From contig JAQBVJ010000020.1 of the NCBI GenBank assembly GCA_027623235.1, positions 1 to 64,000 on the forward strand: 64,000 nt of DNA, read 5' to 3'. Position numbers and translations under genes: made by a program. Positions 17,907-27,896 of this stretch are shown one piece after another. The notes beneath the pieces were generated by a model. That model was given only the letters and a program-made list of their open reading frames with translations, searched no databases and had not been told where the DNA came from. Numbering within the stretch: the stretch's first letter is position 1; each line of letters starts with the position of its first letter. The DNA comes from Planctomycetota bacterium. Lineage in GTDB: Bacteria > Planctomycetota > Planctomycetia > Planctomycetales > Planctomycetaceae.

Positions 17907-19253
17907 GTGGTTGACGTTCAACATCAACAGACTGTCCTGGAAACTGATGAAGAGACGGCCTCTGGCGGTTCGCTTCCGGAGATCGTTTTCGACGAGGCTC
18001 CCGTGGAGCTGATCGCCGAGCGGGACGGCGTCGATGTCACGTCGTATCGGTTGCCGCCGCGACCGTCGATCCGGACTCCGCTTCGGCTGCTCGTCTGGCT
18101 TGTGCGAGCCGTTTTCGGAATCGTCAGCCTCATCCTGCTGCTGGCAGTGATTGCCGCTGTTCCGATCGTCAATTTCCTGGCGCTTGGGTATCTGCTGGAA
18201 GTGGAAGCGCGAGTTGCCAGAACCGGGCGATTTCGTGACGCATTTCTGCTGCTTGACGTCGCGCCGAGGATCGGGTCGATCGTGCTGGGAATCTGGCTCT
18301 GGGTGTTGCCGCTGAGGATGCTTGCGAGTGCGCGCGACGACCAGCGTGTCATTCTGGGAGGAGAGACCTCAGGCGGTCTGGAATTCGTCACGCCGCTCGT
18401 CGCCGCGCTGATCGCAACTCATCTTTGCCTGGCCCTGGCGAGAGGTGGCAGCTTCTGGGCGTTTTTTCACCCGAGGCTCGTTGACGGAATCCCGAGGCGA
18501 TGGTTTACGGGCAGGCTCTGGCTTTTGCGTCTGCCGTTCCGGTTTTTCAATCCACTGACGTTTCTGGCGAACGGGTTCTGGCTCAGTCGGCAATGGCACA
18601 CTGGCGATTACACCGCGTACGCGACGGCTGGTGTGAAGGACTTTCTGCAACGGCTGAGACTCAAGCACCACTTCCTGCTCGGCCTGAAAGGCTTCGTCGG
18701 AGCCTTCGTGTGGCTGGCCATTCCGTCGGCTTTGCTGATCGCCGGTCGGCCAAACGGTGGCGGACGGAACCTGCTGATCGCCGTCGGCGGCGTGCTGATG
18801 ATGTTAGTGCTGAGCTGGGTGCCATTTCTCCAGGCACGGTTCGCCGTCACCGGTCGCTGGAAGACGATGTTCGACCTGCGCACGATTCGCGAGCTTTACC
18901 GTTACGCGCCGCTCGCCTGGCTCTCGGCCATCACGATCGTTTACGTATTGTCGCTGCCGCTTTATCTGCCGAAAGTCTTCCTGCTGCCGCGGGACGCGAT
19001 GTGGATCATCACGATGATTTTTATCGTGACGATCTACCCGGCGCGAGTCGCGACCGGCTGGGCACTTCACCGCGCCGCTCACAAAACAGAAGTCCCGTGG
19101 TTCGGATTCCGCTGGCTGAGCCGCAGTCTGCTGTTTCTGCTGCTGGGCCTGTACACGTTCCTGCTGTTCTTCACACCGCTCATCGCTGAACACGGTCGGG
19201 CGGCGATTTTCGAGCATCACAGCGTGCTGCTGCCAATGCCGGCCGGGCTGTGA
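17907..19253 (+). CDS. Polytopic membrane protein of unknown function
   Basis: 448 residues from a GTG at 17907, chosen because AGAGAGG lies eight bases upstream; the frame is open further back to 17829 without a ribosome site. The first 60 residues are acidic and soluble. Hydrophobic segments follow at roughly 70-105, 125-145, 165-185, 245-285, 335-365 and 395-425. VPIVNFLALGYLLEVEARVARTG near 90-110 looks like a conserved re-entrant loop region, similar in feel to DUF4013-type proteins, but I cannot assign the family with confidence. It follows the ceramidase-like gene by 114 bases. Confidence 0.7.
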   Translation: MVDVQHQQTVLETDEETASGGSLPEIVFDEAPVELIAERDGVDVTSYRLPPRPSIRTPLRLLVWLVRAVFGIVSLILLLAVIAAVPIVNFLALGYLLEVEARVARTGRFRDAFLLLDVAPRIGSIVLGIWLWVLPLRMLASARDDQRVILGGETSGGLEFVTPLVAALIATHLCLALARGGSFWAFFHPRLVDGIPRRWFTGRLWLLRLPFRFFNPLTFLANGFWLSRQWHTGDYTAYATAGVKDFLQRLRLKHHFLLGLKGFVGAFVWLAIPSALLIAGRPNGGGRNLLIAVGGVLMMLVLSWVPFLQARFAVTGRWKTMFDLRTIRELYRYAPLAWLSAITIVYVLSLPLYLPKVFLLPRDAMWIITMIFIVTIYPARVATGWALHRAAHKTEVPWFGFRWLSRSLLFLLLGLYTFLLFFTPLIAEHGRAAIFEHHSVLLPMPAGL

Positions 19254-19269
19254 GAATCAGCCGCAGGGC

Positions 19270-20331
19270 TCAATAAGGACCGATCGTCTCGCCATCGTTC
19301 CGATTGGCCAGATTGGTCAGCGCTTTGAAGTCGATCGTTTCCGGAAGGTACCGAACGGCTCCGTCTGCCAGCAGAATGTTGCAGCCGGTGTGGTGAGCCG
19401 ACTGAATGGGACGATTGCAGCCGTCCACCGGATCGAGACCGGACGCCCCGCAAACGCTGGTGGCATCTTTGAAGTTAATCGGGTAACGGACGGTGGTAAT
19501 GTTCCAGGACTGGTAGTCAGTGCAGAACCACGTGCCGTCTCCGGGCGTTCCGGAACCGGTCGAGCCGACCCAGCCGCCGTACGAATTCGAGCTCCGCAGG
19601 TCGACCTCGCGACCGTTTGCCGTGCGGGCAAACGCAGACTGCTCGGCGACGGCCATCGTATTGGAAGACCCATCCGTGATGTCCCGCATGGCGATGCTGC
19701 GGTTCGGCACGAGCACTCCGGACCCGGCCATCACTCCGTTGCAGGTTGGTTCAGCCAGAGGATTTGGCCCACCGTTCAGTAAAGCTGCTCCCGAGACCCC
19801 CACATAGTTCGGCATCATGACACCCCTTTGTGCCTGAGGCTGCGGAGTGGTCAGTGTTGTCATCGATGAGGACGGACAGGTGTAAATCGAGAGCTCAAAC
19901 CCGTCGAGGAAAGTTCCATTCGGGTTGGCAGCATTCTGCATGTTGCCGGCGCCGCCCGCAGCTCCCTGATCAAGCTGCTTGTAGACGTTGCCCTGTTCGA
20001 TGAATGGCAGAATCGCGACGAAGAATGACGCTCCCCGGTCGTCCGAATACCGCAGATTCGGCGTGCGACTGTGCAGAGCTCCGATCGGAAACGTCTTCCA
20101 CGCTCCATGGTAGGAGTGCATCGCGATGCCCATCTGCTTCAGATTGTTCAGGCACTGGCTTCGCCGAGCGGACTCGCGCGCCTGCTGAACGGCCGGCAGA
20201 AGAAGAGACACCAGAATCCCGATGATCGCGATGACGACAAGCAGCTCGATGAGCGTAAACCCGCGACGCGGCGTCCGGCCACTGGCGTGTCTGAGGGCAC
20301 CTGTCTTCGCGTCGCGAAAGCGGGAATTCAT
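19270..20331 (-). CDS. DUF1559 prepilin-type protein (planctomycete pseudopilin-like)
   Basis: 353 residues. A basic leader ends in RRG and is followed by FTLIELLVVIAIIGILVSLL, the classic type IV pilin/pseudopilin cleavage and N-methylation site, where prepilin peptidase would cut. LLPAVQQARESARRSQCLNNLKQMGIAMHSYH then opens the DUF1559 domain, and the C-terminus has the family's H-x-DG box (HHTGCNILLADGAVRYL). ATG codons lie at 20337 and 20331. The second is preferred because GGGAG directly abuts the first but sits six bases before the second. Planctomycetes encode dozens to hundreds of such proteins, thought to be surface or secretion-system pseudopilins. The specific role is unknown. Confidence 0.93.
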   Translation of the reverse strand: MNSRFRDAKTGALRHASGRTPRRGFTLIELLVVIAIIGILVSLLLPAVQQARESARRSQCLNNLKQMGIAMHSYHGAWKTFPIGALHSRTPNLRYSDDRGASFFVAILPFIEQGNVYKQLDQGAAGGAGNMQNAANPNGTFLDGFELSIYTCPSSSMTTLTTPQPQAQRGVMMPNYVGVSGAALLNGGPNPLAEPTCNGVMAGSGVLVPNRSIAMRDITDGSSNTMAVAEQSAFARTANGREVDLRSSNSYGGWVGSTGSGTPGDGTWFCTDYQSWNITTVRYPINFKDATSVCGASGLDPVDGCNRPIQSAHHTGCNILLADGAVRYLPETIDFKALTNLANRNDGETIGPY

Positions 20332-20615
20332 GAACATCTCCCAGGATCAACCGAACAAAAGCGTCAGAGGACTGTCCGTACTCTCCGCACCTTTTGAGGC
20401 AGTACAGCAAGGCGACGGGGATAATTCAATGCCTTCTCTTGCAGGCCTGTGGGAACGTGCTTTCCCCATGCAAAACCGGGCGGCTCGCGCCGCTCCGCTA
20501 AAAACGCGATTCGACCAACGATTCCGCCCCGTGGCACGACGTCCGGCGATCTGCAATTATCCCGCCTTGATGCGGCTTCAGGCTGCCCCGCTTTTACGGT
20601 GAAGATCCTTTCAAA

Positions 20616-22661
20616 ATGACTCAGCGAAGAATCCTCGTTACCTCCGCCCTGCCCTACGCCAACGGGCACATTCACATCGGGCATCTGGTCGAGTACATCC
20701 AGACGGACATCTGGGTGCGCTTCCAGAAACTGCGAGGCAACCAGTGCGTCTACCTCTGCGCCGACGATACGCACGGCACAGCGATCATGATTCGGGCGAG
20801 GAAGGAAGGCCGCAGCGAGGAAGCACTCATTGCCGAAATGAGGGACGCTCACATCCGGGATTTCTCCGAATTCGACATCGAGTTCGATAATTACGGCAGC
20901 ACGAACAGCGACGAGAATCGCGAATTGTGTGCTCAGTTCTGGAAGTCGATCCGCGACGCGGGCCTCGTGAAAGAGAAAGAAATTGAGCAGCTGTTTGATC
21001 CGGAAGAAGGCACTTTTCTGGCGGACCGGTTTGTGCGAGGCACCTGCCCGAAGTGCGGTGCCGCGGATCAGCCCGGAGACAACTGCAGCAAGTGTGCGGC
21101 GACCTACTCGCCCGCGGACTTGAAAGATCCGAAGAGTACGCTGTCCGGCGCGACTCCGGAGATTCGCACGGCAACGCACCTCTTTATCGAGCTGGAGCAA
21201 CTCCACGAATTCCTCGACGAGTGGACTCAGTCGGGCGACCATCTGCAGGCGGAAGTTGCGAACTATCTCAAGGGACACTTCCTCGGCGACCCACTTCGTG
21301 ACTGGGACATCTCGCGACCGGCCCCGTATTTCGGCTTCGAGATCCCGGACTCGCCTGGCAACTTCTGGTATGTCTGGTTCGATGCTCCCATCGGCTACAT
21401 GGCCTCCACCAAGCAGTGGTGCGACGCGAACGGCGAGGACTTTGATAAGTGGTGGCGTGACGAAGAGACCGAGATTCACCATTTCATCGGCAAAGACATA
21501 ACGTATTTCCACACGCTGTTCTGGCCAGGGATGCTCAAGAGCGCCGGCTTCAACCTGCCGACGAAGGTCCACATTCATGGCTTCCTGACGGTCGGTGGCG
21601 AGAAGATGTCGAAGTCGCAGGGCACGTTCGTGATGGCCTCGACTTATAGAAATCACCTCAACCCGGCCTGGCTGCGGTACTACTACGCGGCCAAGCTCGG
21701 TTCGCGGCTGGACGACCTCGACCTGAACCTGGAAGAGCTGGTCGCGAAGGTGAATTCGGACCTGGTCGGCAAGCTTGTCAACATTGCCAGTCGGTCGGCG
21801 AAGTTCGTCGGCGGGCAGTCGCTGGCCGACTCCTATCCGGAAGACGGTGGTCTGTTCGAGGCCGCGGCGGCAAAGGCCGACGACATTGCCGCCGCTTACG
21901 AGCGGTGTGACTACAGCGGAGCCATGAGAGAAATCATGGCCCTCGCCGATGCCGCGAACCGGTACGTCGAGGAAGCTCAGCCGTGGACTTTGAAAAAAGA
22001 TCCAGAGAAACAGGGCGAGGTTCAGGCGGTCTGCTCAGTCGCGCTGAATCTGTTCCGGCAGCTGGTGGTGTACCTCAGCCCGGTCCTGCCGCGGCTGGCG
22101 GAGCAGACGGTCGAACTGCTGAATGTTCCCATCGAAAAGTGGGATGACGTGAAAACTCCGCTGATCGGAACGCCGGTCAGCAAGTTCCAGCATATGATGA
22201 AGCGAGTCACCGAAGAACAGGTCACAGCCATGATTGAAGAATCGAAAGCCGAAAACGAAGCCGCGGAATCGGAAGCCGCTGGCGATCAGTGGAATGACGG
22301 CCCGGAAGCCCTCGCCGCCGAGCCGATGAGCGAAGAATGCACGATCGACGATTTCGTCAAAGTCGATCTGCGAGTCGCTCGAATCGTCTCGGCCAGCGAC
22401 GTGCCGGAAGCCGACAAACTGCTCGCCCTCACGTTGAGCCTGGGCGGCGGCGAGACACGCAACGTCTTCGCCGGAATCAAAGCGGCGTACAAACCGGAAG
22501 ACCTCATCGGCCGGCTGGTTGTGTGCGTGGCGAATCTGAAACCTCGCAAGATGCGATTCGGCACGAGCGAGGGAATGGTCTGTGCCTCGGGATCGGGCGG
22601 CGAGGAAGTGTTCCTGCTGAGCCCGGACGAAGGCGCCGTGCCCGGACAGCGAGTTCACTGA
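20616..22661 (+). CDS. metG: Methionyl-tRNA synthetase
   Basis: 681 residues; charges tRNA-Met with methionine. The HIGH-type signature is in [11 protein letters not shown] (about 13-23). The zinc knuckle pairs are CPKC and CSKC at about 145-165. The KMSKS loop is GEKMSKSQG near 330. The anticodon-binding helical domain follows. A C-terminal tRNA-binding (EMAPII/OB-fold) domain, from [12 protein letters not shown] to the end, promotes dimerisation and tRNA binding as in E. coli MetG. An acidic, Ala/Glu-rich linker (about 540-570) precedes it. Length and domain order are normal for the MetG1 type. It stands alone, divergent from the DUF1559 gene. Confidence 0.97.
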   Translation: MTQRRILVTSALPYANGHIHIGHLVEYIQTDIWVRFQKLRGNQCVYLCADDTHGTAIMIRARKEGRSEEALIAEMRDAHIRDFSEFDIEFDNYGSTNSDENRELCAQFWKSIRDAGLVKEKEIEQLFDPEEGTFLADRFVRGTCPKCGAADQPGDNCSKCAATYSPADLKDPKSTLSGATPEIRTATHLFIELEQLHEFLDEWTQSGDHLQAEVANYLKGHFLGDPLRDWDISRPAPYFGFEIPDSPGNFWYVWFDAPIGYMASTKQWCDANGEDFDKWWRDEETEIHHFIGKDITYFHTLFWPGMLKSAGFNLPTKVHIHGFLTVGGEKMSKSQGTFVMASTYRNHLNPAWLRYYYAAKLGSRLDDLDLNLEELVAKVNSDLVGKLVNIASRSAKFVGGQSLADSYPEDGGLFEAAAAKADDIAAAYERCDYSGAMREIMALADAANRYVEEAQPWTLKKDPEKQGEVQAVCSVALNLFRQLVVYLSPVLPRLAEQTVELLNVPIEKWDDVKTPLIGTPVSKFQHMMKRVTEEQVTAMIEESKAENEAAESEAAGDQWNDGPEALAAEPMSEECTIDDFVKVDLRVARIVSASDVPEADKLLALTLSLGGGETRNVFAGIKAAYKPEDLIGRLVVCVANLKPRKMRFGTSEGMVCASGSGGEEVFLLSPDEGAVPGQRVH

Positions 22662-22713
22662 ATCGCGTCGTCGCCAGGAGGACGGACGAGTTCTGCTCGT
22701 CCAGCCGGCAGGT

Positions 22714-23550
22714 TCAGCGTGACGCATTCTCGCCCGGCGGTGACGGATTGAATCCGAGCACAGCCGATTCAAACCGCGACTTGCCTCCCGAGGCCGACCG
22801 CATCCGCTCGGCCGCTTTCGGGAGACCATCGATTGCCGCTTCGTAAATGTTGGCGTCGATGTTGCCGTACGAAAGCAGCAGAATCACGAGGCTCTTCTGC
22901 GGCGGCACCTTCCGGTAAAAATCGTAGACCTCATCCGAGAATGCCTGCGGAGTGGCCGCCTCGAACTGGTGCATCCTGTCACCCGTTTTCACAACCGTCA
23001 GGCCGCTCGGCTTGATGTAAACATTCCAGACGTCGCACCGCTTCCACATTTCGTCGACGGTGAGCAGATGTCGCGCAGATTCACCGGGCTGTTTCGCAGC
23101 AAGCTCCTTGAACTGCTCCTGAAGTTTCCGGATCTCATCCGGCGTCAACCGGCGATCGTCCTGGGAAAGAAGCTGTTCGACAATTTCGTCCGGCAGGTCG
23201 AACAGCTTCGAATAAAGACTGGCAATTGCCTGTCGCTCAGAGGCGGTCTGGTTGAGCTTCTGATGCACTGCGAAGAGCTCGGTCAGCCGCTTCTGCGCTT
23301 CTGCTTCCGCAGCCGCCAGTTGTACGTCTTTCGCGAGGAGTTCCCTGGACTGCTGGTTGAACTCCGCCTGAAGTCGCGCAAGCTGCGCGGCCGTGTTGTC
23401 TCGATCGGACTCAAGATTCTCAACCTGCGCAGAAGACGTCTGCTCCTGATTTTCGGTCGTGTCCCGCACTTCCATAAACTGTGCGAAAAGTACGATCAGA
23501 AGCAGGTCCAGCAGCGGAGTCAGCTGAAATGTCAGTCGGCGAGCAGTCAC
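22714..23550 (-). CDS. ExbD-like membrane protein with long coiled coil
   Basis: 278 residues beginning at a GTG that overlaps the TGA of the upstream ExbB-like gene (GTGA). A short N-terminal stretch, FQLTPLLDLLLIVLFAQFMEV, is the single ExbD/TolR-type helix with the membrane-embedded Asp. A Gln/Glu-rich region predicted to be coiled coil (about 35-110) follows, then a globular tail with a conserved-looking GNIDANIYEAAIDGLPKAAERM. ExbD proteins work with ExbB as proton-driven motors. The coupling here supports a two-gene motor. The long coiled coil and periplasmic tail are unlike the short TonB-linked ExbD, so the partner is probably a planctomycete envelope system rather than TonB. Confidence 0.72.
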   Translation of the reverse strand: MTARRLTFQLTPLLDLLLIVLFAQFMEVRDTTENQEQTSSAQVENLESDRDNTAAQLARLQAEFNQQSRELLAKDVQLAAAEAEAQKRLTELFAVHQKLNQTASERQAIASLYSKLFDLPDEIVEQLLSQDDRRLTPDEIRKLQEQFKELAAKQPGESARHLLTVDEMWKRCDVWNVYIKPSGLTVVKTGDRMHQFEAATPQAFSDEVYDFYRKVPPQKSLVILLLSYGNIDANIYEAAIDGLPKAAERMRSASGGKSRFESAVLGFNPSPPGENASR

Positions 23551-24224
23551 GAAGCGCTCTCCACTTTGAGTGCCAGTTCGCGTTTGGCCAGCGCGACCGT
23601 TTCCCGAACGTTCTTCCGATTCTCGGCGAGTCGCTGAAACCGCGGTTCAAGCGAGCTGTTCAGAAACATCAGAAAGATCGCGGCGGCGAGTCCCGCAAAC
23701 GTCGACCAGATCGCATCGCCAAACCGGCTGACGATCGTGCTGACGGTGGCCGAAGCGGCCTCGCCGTCGCCCGTCTGCAGTGCGGCTCCGATGGCAAGGA
23801 TCGTCCCCAGCACACCCAGCAGCGGGTACGCCTCGATCATTGTGCGGCAGATGTTGTAGCTCGTTTCGAAAAACATCGAGTTCAGGTAACGCCGCTTTTC
23901 ATCGAGAATCGCGATCCGGTGCGCGAGGGTTTTCTGCTCACCGTTCGCGTCCGGCATGTCGAGCACCTCGCGGACGTCGGTGAGAAAGGCTTCGATCTGA
24001 TCAGAAAGATGTCCGGTCGAGTCGAGCACGCTGCGATGTTTCAGGCCTCTCGTAAACTCATCGAGCGAACCGGCGATCGCCTGAATGTCTCGCCGCCACC
24101 ACACCCACAGCACACAAAACGCGAACAGGTGCACGGCAAACGCGCCGACAATGACGGTCGTTGAAACGGCCGACAGGCTGTCAAGCAGGCCGGTCAGCTC
24201 GGGCTTCTCGAGGAATGCGATCAT
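23547..24224 (-). CDS. ExbB/TolQ/MotA-like proton channel protein
   Basis: 225 residues from the ATG at 24224 (weak ribosome site; the frame continues to 24290 without a better one). Helix 1 spans about 15-40 (VIVGAFAVHLFAFCVLWVWW). After a cytoplasmic loop come YPLLGVLGTILAIGAALQTG (about 125-145) and FGDAIWSTFAGLAAAIFLMFL (about 165-185), which match the two conserved helices of the MotA/TolQ/ExbB family, including the invariant Gly-rich LGVLGT motif. With the overlapping ExbD-like gene it should form an inner-membrane proton-driven complex. The driven process is unknown. Confidence 0.82.
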   Translation of the reverse strand: MIAFLEKPELTGLLDSLSAVSTTVIVGAFAVHLFAFCVLWVWWRRDIQAIAGSLDEFTRGLKHRSVLDSTGHLSDQIEAFLTDVREVLDMPDANGEQKTLAHRIAILDEKRRYLNSMFFETSYNICRTMIEAYPLLGVLGTILAIGAALQTGDGEAASATVSTIVSRFGDAIWSTFAGLAAAIFLMFLNSSLEPRFQRLAENRKNVRETVALAKRELALKVESAS

Positions 24225-24592
24225 GAGACACCGAAGGGAAGAGAGTGAAACCGGCAACGCGGAGACACCGCGGCGGAGGCCGGTTATCACGATTTGTCAC
24301 GTCCAGCGGCGGCGTATTCGGGCCAACCCGAGCACGAAAACCGTTCCGAAGAATAGCATATCGTGCGGGCCGACTGTCCGGTTCAGTCGGCTGAGCAGAA
24401 CTCGACGACGAATTTTCAACTCGCTGCAGGTTTGTCCCAATCCTGCGTTCCGGCTCGACGGAAATCGATCGGCGTTTTCCCGATTGTGGGGGTCGTGCGG
24501 TCTATTCGTAACCCGACGCGTGAGCGAGGGCGCACGTCTATCGACTTTCGCCCTCGCTCACGCGTCGGGTTACCTGTCTGTTACGACTGCTT
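24225..24592. other. Intergenic region carrying one palindromic repeat
   Basis: 368 bases between the 3' end of one minus-strand gene and the 5' end of another. Its only recognisable content is the long palindrome at 24508-24573. The remainder shows no ORF with coding character. Confidence 0.5.
24508..24573. repeat. Perfect REP-like palindrome, 25-bp arms
   Basis: Arms at 24508-24532 and 24549-24573 are perfect reverse complements around a 16-base loop. The core is CCCGACGCGTGAGCGAGGG. Sequences of this CCCGACGCGTNAGCGAGGG type are, to my knowledge, scattered through planctomycete genomes as intergenic repeats. It sits just past the stop of the sugar-dehydrogenase gene and could also stabilise or terminate that transcript. 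Confidence 0.85.
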
Positions 24593-27500
24593 CTATTTGA
24601 GCGACCCCAGATACGCGATCAGGTCAGCAACCTGAGTTGCCGTCATCTCGCGCAGCAGGAGTTCCGGCATGAGCGATTTCCTCAGCGGGAAAACGCCCTC
24701 CAGATCGGCCGTCTTGAAAGAGAGTTCCTTCAGTTTTGCGTCGCGGATCACAACGTCCTCGTCGTCTTTTCGGACGAGCAATCCGGTGAAGACTTTGCCG
24801 GCTTTCGTCTCGACCAGCCACGACTGAAACTTCGGATCGATCTCCTGCGACGGCTCGAGGATGCTCGCCAGCAGTTTTGCTCGATCCAGTTTTTTGCCGA
24901 TATGAGACAGGTCCGGGCCGAGTTCTTTACCGACGTCACCGATCTTGTGACAGCTTTGGCACTGGACCGTCGTGGATTTCGCGAAGAGGTCGCGGCCAGC
25001 GGAAACGTCTCCGGTCAACTTCAAAATGTCCGCCGGGTCGACGGTGTCGCCGAGCCGTTTTGTTCGCAGGTCCGCCGGCAGGAACGATTCAAACAGGTCG
25101 CGCGTTGTGAGGTCTTCGTGCTTCGCGGCGGCTGCGACGGCCAGTTCCTGAATTCCCGCTGGCAGGCCTTCTGACCGAACGGCTCTGGCAAGCAGCATCG
25201 CCCCCTCGGGAGTTGCGAGCAATTCGCCAAGCAGTTTCGCGCGATCGTTCTCGCGCCGTGTCTGCTGGCCGGCGGCGGCTGAGTCGGCCTGTTTGGCGGC
25301 CGCCGCATGGTCCTCGACCGACGGAAGTTTGCGGTCACTCGCCGTGGCAAGCCGGATGGCGATTTCCATCCGAGCCCGTTCAGCGTTTTCGGTTTCCGCT
25401 TTCTGAGCAGCGACCTCGTCCAGCTCGACAAGTTGGTCGATCTTTTCCACGAGCTCGTACTGCGCGGGGATCAGCTGAATCCAGTCGTGGATCAGAGCCG
25501 TCCCCTGGTTGTCAATCATCTTCGCACCCAGTTGCGGCATGTGGCCGGATCCGCTTTTCGAAACACGCAGGTAGAGCACCGATCGAAATGGCTCGCCGGG
25601 CGCGATGATTTTTGCGTTGTGGATGCCGAACGTGCCCTGAGTCGGCCGCGTGTTGACGGCTTCCATCTTGCTCAGCGGCATGTCGAAGCCGACGTAAATG
25701 CGAGCCGCGCCGCCTCCGTTAAAACGATGGCAGTGAGCACAGTTCGCGTGAAGATACGCGCGGCCCCGGTCGGCCAGACTCGCCGTCTTGTCAGTGGGGT
25801 CGGCGAGGGCCGGCAGGTTCGATGTTGGTTCCGCCTTCTGAACCGCAGCGAGCAGTCCCGTCGGGTCGGCTCCAAAGTCGTCTTTCAAAAGCCCGACGTG
25901 ACGCAGTGATCGGATCTGATTGTCGATTCGCCCGTCGTAATCGTGCTCACGATTAATCTGCGGGATGTTGAACGCGAGCGAGTGCTCGGCCCACGGATTG
26001 TGGCAGCGGATGCACTCGGTGCGGGAGGAAAACCGCCAGGTCTGCTCGCGCTTCCCGCCGGGAGCGTGCTCGTCGAGCACCTCGAACTGGCGGTTCTTCC
26101 CCTGTCCTTCAACCAGCGTCGCGTCCGTGCCGGCGGCGTTCCACTCGTACGAGTAGCCGCGCCACTCACGGCCGTCGTAGTGCAGTAACTGGGTCTCGAT
26201 CCGTTTTTTTGTTTGGGGATCGCCAGCGACCATCTCCAGCGAGAGCGTCTTCAGCAGCACCGAGTCCTTTGGATAATCCATCGCGCGGCTGAACATCGAA
26301 CCCTCGACGCCGGTCGCCTTCGGACGGAACCGGATCGAGCCCTCGCCCGGCACCGCGAGAAACCGCTCGGCCGTCGCGTGGTCGGACCACATTTCGGCGT
26401 TGATCGAAAACGGCACAACGCCCGGCGCGATCTGGTGATCGCTCACCGAGTCAAACAGTCCGGTCTCACTGAGCGTTAGCGGAAAGACGTGCGGATTCTT
26501 TTCCGGCTCATTCCGAATGAGTTCCTGAACCGAGCCGGAGTCATAATCGAGCAGGAACAACTCGCCGGCGTTGTCTTCGGAGAAGCCGACAATGCGGACG
26601 GTCGGATCCACCAGCTCGTGTGGCTGCCCGATTTTCTGCGAGGGCTCACCCGGTTTGACTCCCCAGATCCGTCGCGTTTCCCAGTCGCCGAAAATGTACG
26701 TGCCATCGAGCTCCGGAAATCGTTTGCCGCGATAAACGAAGCCGCCGGTGATTGAGGCTCCGTCGGTGTGAGGCACCAGGGCGACCGGCGGCACGATCGG
26801 CGTCGGCCCGCGCTGCCGTTCCGAGTGTACGGGTTGCGGGCCTTCGACCAGGCTCCAGCCGTAGTTGTCTCCCGGTTTGACTCGGTAGACGAGCTCCCAA
26901 AGCTCCCACCCGACATCGCCGACCCACAGGTCGCCGGTCTTGCGGTCGAAGCTCATCTTCCACGGATTCCGCATGCCGTACGCCCAGATTTCGCCGCGCG
27001 CCGCTTTGAGATCCGTAAACGGATTGTCTTCGGGAATGCGGTAGGCGAGCCCGTTTTCCGGATGATCGACGTCGATCCTCAAAACCGCTGACAGAAGATT
27101 CGAAACGTCCTGTCCCGAATTCCGTCCGTCCGGCGGAAACGCGAATCCGCCATCCCCGGTCGAGACGTAGAGCATCCCGTCGAGGCCGAACTTGAGGCAG
27201 CCTCCGTTATGCCCGCCGGACAGCCACGTGATGATTTCCTTCTGGCTGTCGACGATCGCCGTCGGCGGATCCGTCTCGGTCACCTTGAGCTGCACGACCC
27301 GCGTGCCGTCCGAATGCGGTCGCCGGGCAGCGTCCACAAAGTCGACGACGTAGCACACGTAGCACAGCCGGTTCTTCGCAAAGTCCGGATGAAACGTGAG
27401 CCCGTATGTCGTCGTGCCCTGGGCCTTGTCGGCATCGCCAAGCGTCCCGTTGAGCTGCTCAACCAGCTTCGCGACATCGACAAACAGGTCGGCCTTCGCC

Positions 27501-27796
27501 ACCGACCGGTCATTCGGAATCGAGTAAATCTTTCCGGCCTGCTCGGCCACAAAGAACCGATCCGTGCCGGGAGCATTCGTCAGCACGGTCGGGTTTTTGA
27601 AGCTCACGTTCGGAAAGGCCACCTCGGCCCGAAACGGCAACGGAGGCTCGGGCCGCCCGCGCACGTTTGAGGTCGTCAGCGGCGTCCGCTTCTCGAGACC
27701 GAACGGCGTCTTCTTCGAGATGTCCTTAGCAGAGCTCGAATGCAGGACGGCGAGCAGGATGACTAAGAAAATGGAAAAGGCCAGAATCGCTCTCAC
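24593..27796 (-). CDS. Exported sugar dehydrogenase / multi-heme cytochrome c fusion with planctomycete heme-binding domain
   Basis: 1067 residues. The GTG at 27796 is chosen as start because GGAGA lies eight bases before it and a signal peptide follows (VRAILAFSIFLVILLAVLHS). The upstream open frame runs through two hairpin repeats and is not credible. The glucose/sorbosone dehydrogenase propeller spans about 40-440 (YGLTFHPDFAKNRLCYVCYV, SGGHNGGCLKFGLDGMLYV). Heme motifs follow: CIRCH near 620, CAHCH near 720 and CQSCH near 955. The last belongs to the planctomycete-type heme-binding C-terminal domain (KSTTVQCQSCHKIGDVGKEL, to DLIAYLGSL at the end). It would oxidise sugar outside the cytoplasm and relay electrons over several hemes. 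Larger paralogue of the protein at 12332-14593. Confidence 0.85.
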   Translation of the reverse strand: MRAILAFSIFLVILLAVLHSSSAKDISKKTPFGLEKRTPLTTSNVRGRPEPPLPFRAEVAFPNVSFKNPTVLTNAPGTDRFFVAEQAGKIYSIPNDRSVAKADLFVDVAKLVEQLNGTLGDADKAQGTTTYGLTFHPDFAKNRLCYVCYVVDFVDAARRPHSDGTRVVQLKVTETDPPTAIVDSQKEIITWLSGGHNGGCLKFGLDGMLYVSTGDGGFAFPPDGRNSGQDVSNLLSAVLRIDVDHPENGLAYRIPEDNPFTDLKAARGEIWAYGMRNPWKMSFDRKTGDLWVGDVGWELWELVYRVKPGDNYGWSLVEGPQPVHSERQRGPTPIVPPVALVPHTDGASITGGFVYRGKRFPELDGTYIFGDWETRRIWGVKPGEPSQKIGQPHELVDPTVRIVGFSEDNAGELFLLDYDSGSVQELIRNEPEKNPHVFPLTLSETGLFDSVSDHQIAPGVVPFSINAEMWSDHATAERFLAVPGEGSIRFRPKATGVEGSMFSRAMDYPKDSVLLKTLSLEMVAGDPQTKKRIETQLLHYDGREWRGYSYEWNAAGTDATLVEGQGKNRQFEVLDEHAPGGKREQTWRFSSRTECIRCHNPWAEHSLAFNIPQINREHDYDGRIDNQIRSLRHVGLLKDDFGADPTGLLAAVQKAEPTSNLPALADPTDKTASLADRGRAYLHANCAHCHRFNGGGAARIYVGFDMPLSKMEAVNTRPTQGTFGIHNAKIIAPGEPFRSVLYLRVSKSGSGHMPQLGAKMIDNQGTALIHDWIQLIPAQYELVEKIDQLVELDEVAAQKAETENAERARMEIAIRLATASDRKLPSVEDHAAAAKQADSAAAGQQTRRENDRAKLLGELLATPEGAMLLARAVRSEGLPAGIQELAVAAAAKHEDLTTRDLFESFLPADLRTKRLGDTVDPADILKLTGDVSAGRDLFAKSTTVQCQSCHKIGDVGKELGPDLSHIGKKLDRAKLLASILEPSQEIDPKFQSWLVETKAGKVFTGLLVRKDDEDVVIRDAKLKELSFKTADLEGVFPLRKSLMPELLLREMTATQVADLIAYLGSLK

Positions 27797-27813
27797 GGCA
27801 ACGTCTCCAATGT

Positions 27814-27874
27814 AGGGCCGGTTCCCACCGGCCGCACGAAACTCAACCGACTGCGGCCGGTAGGAACCGGCCCT
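27814..27874. repeat. Palindromic repeat with GGCCGGTTCC core (first of a pair)
   Basis: Arms AGGGCCGGTTCCCACCGGCC and two further bases (27814-27835) and the matching 27853-27874 pair with one mismatch. It lies 18 bases upstream of the GTG start of the minus-strand dehydrogenase, so it is in the shared promoter region of two divergent genes. Confidence 0.75.
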
Positions 27875-27896
27875 GCGAACTGCCGACGAAGACCAG

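Noticed and set aside
20364..21656. 430-codon minus-strand open frame opposite metG
   Set aside because: It overlaps the catalytic domain of metG, has no family features, and arises from GC-rich codon bias on the other strand.
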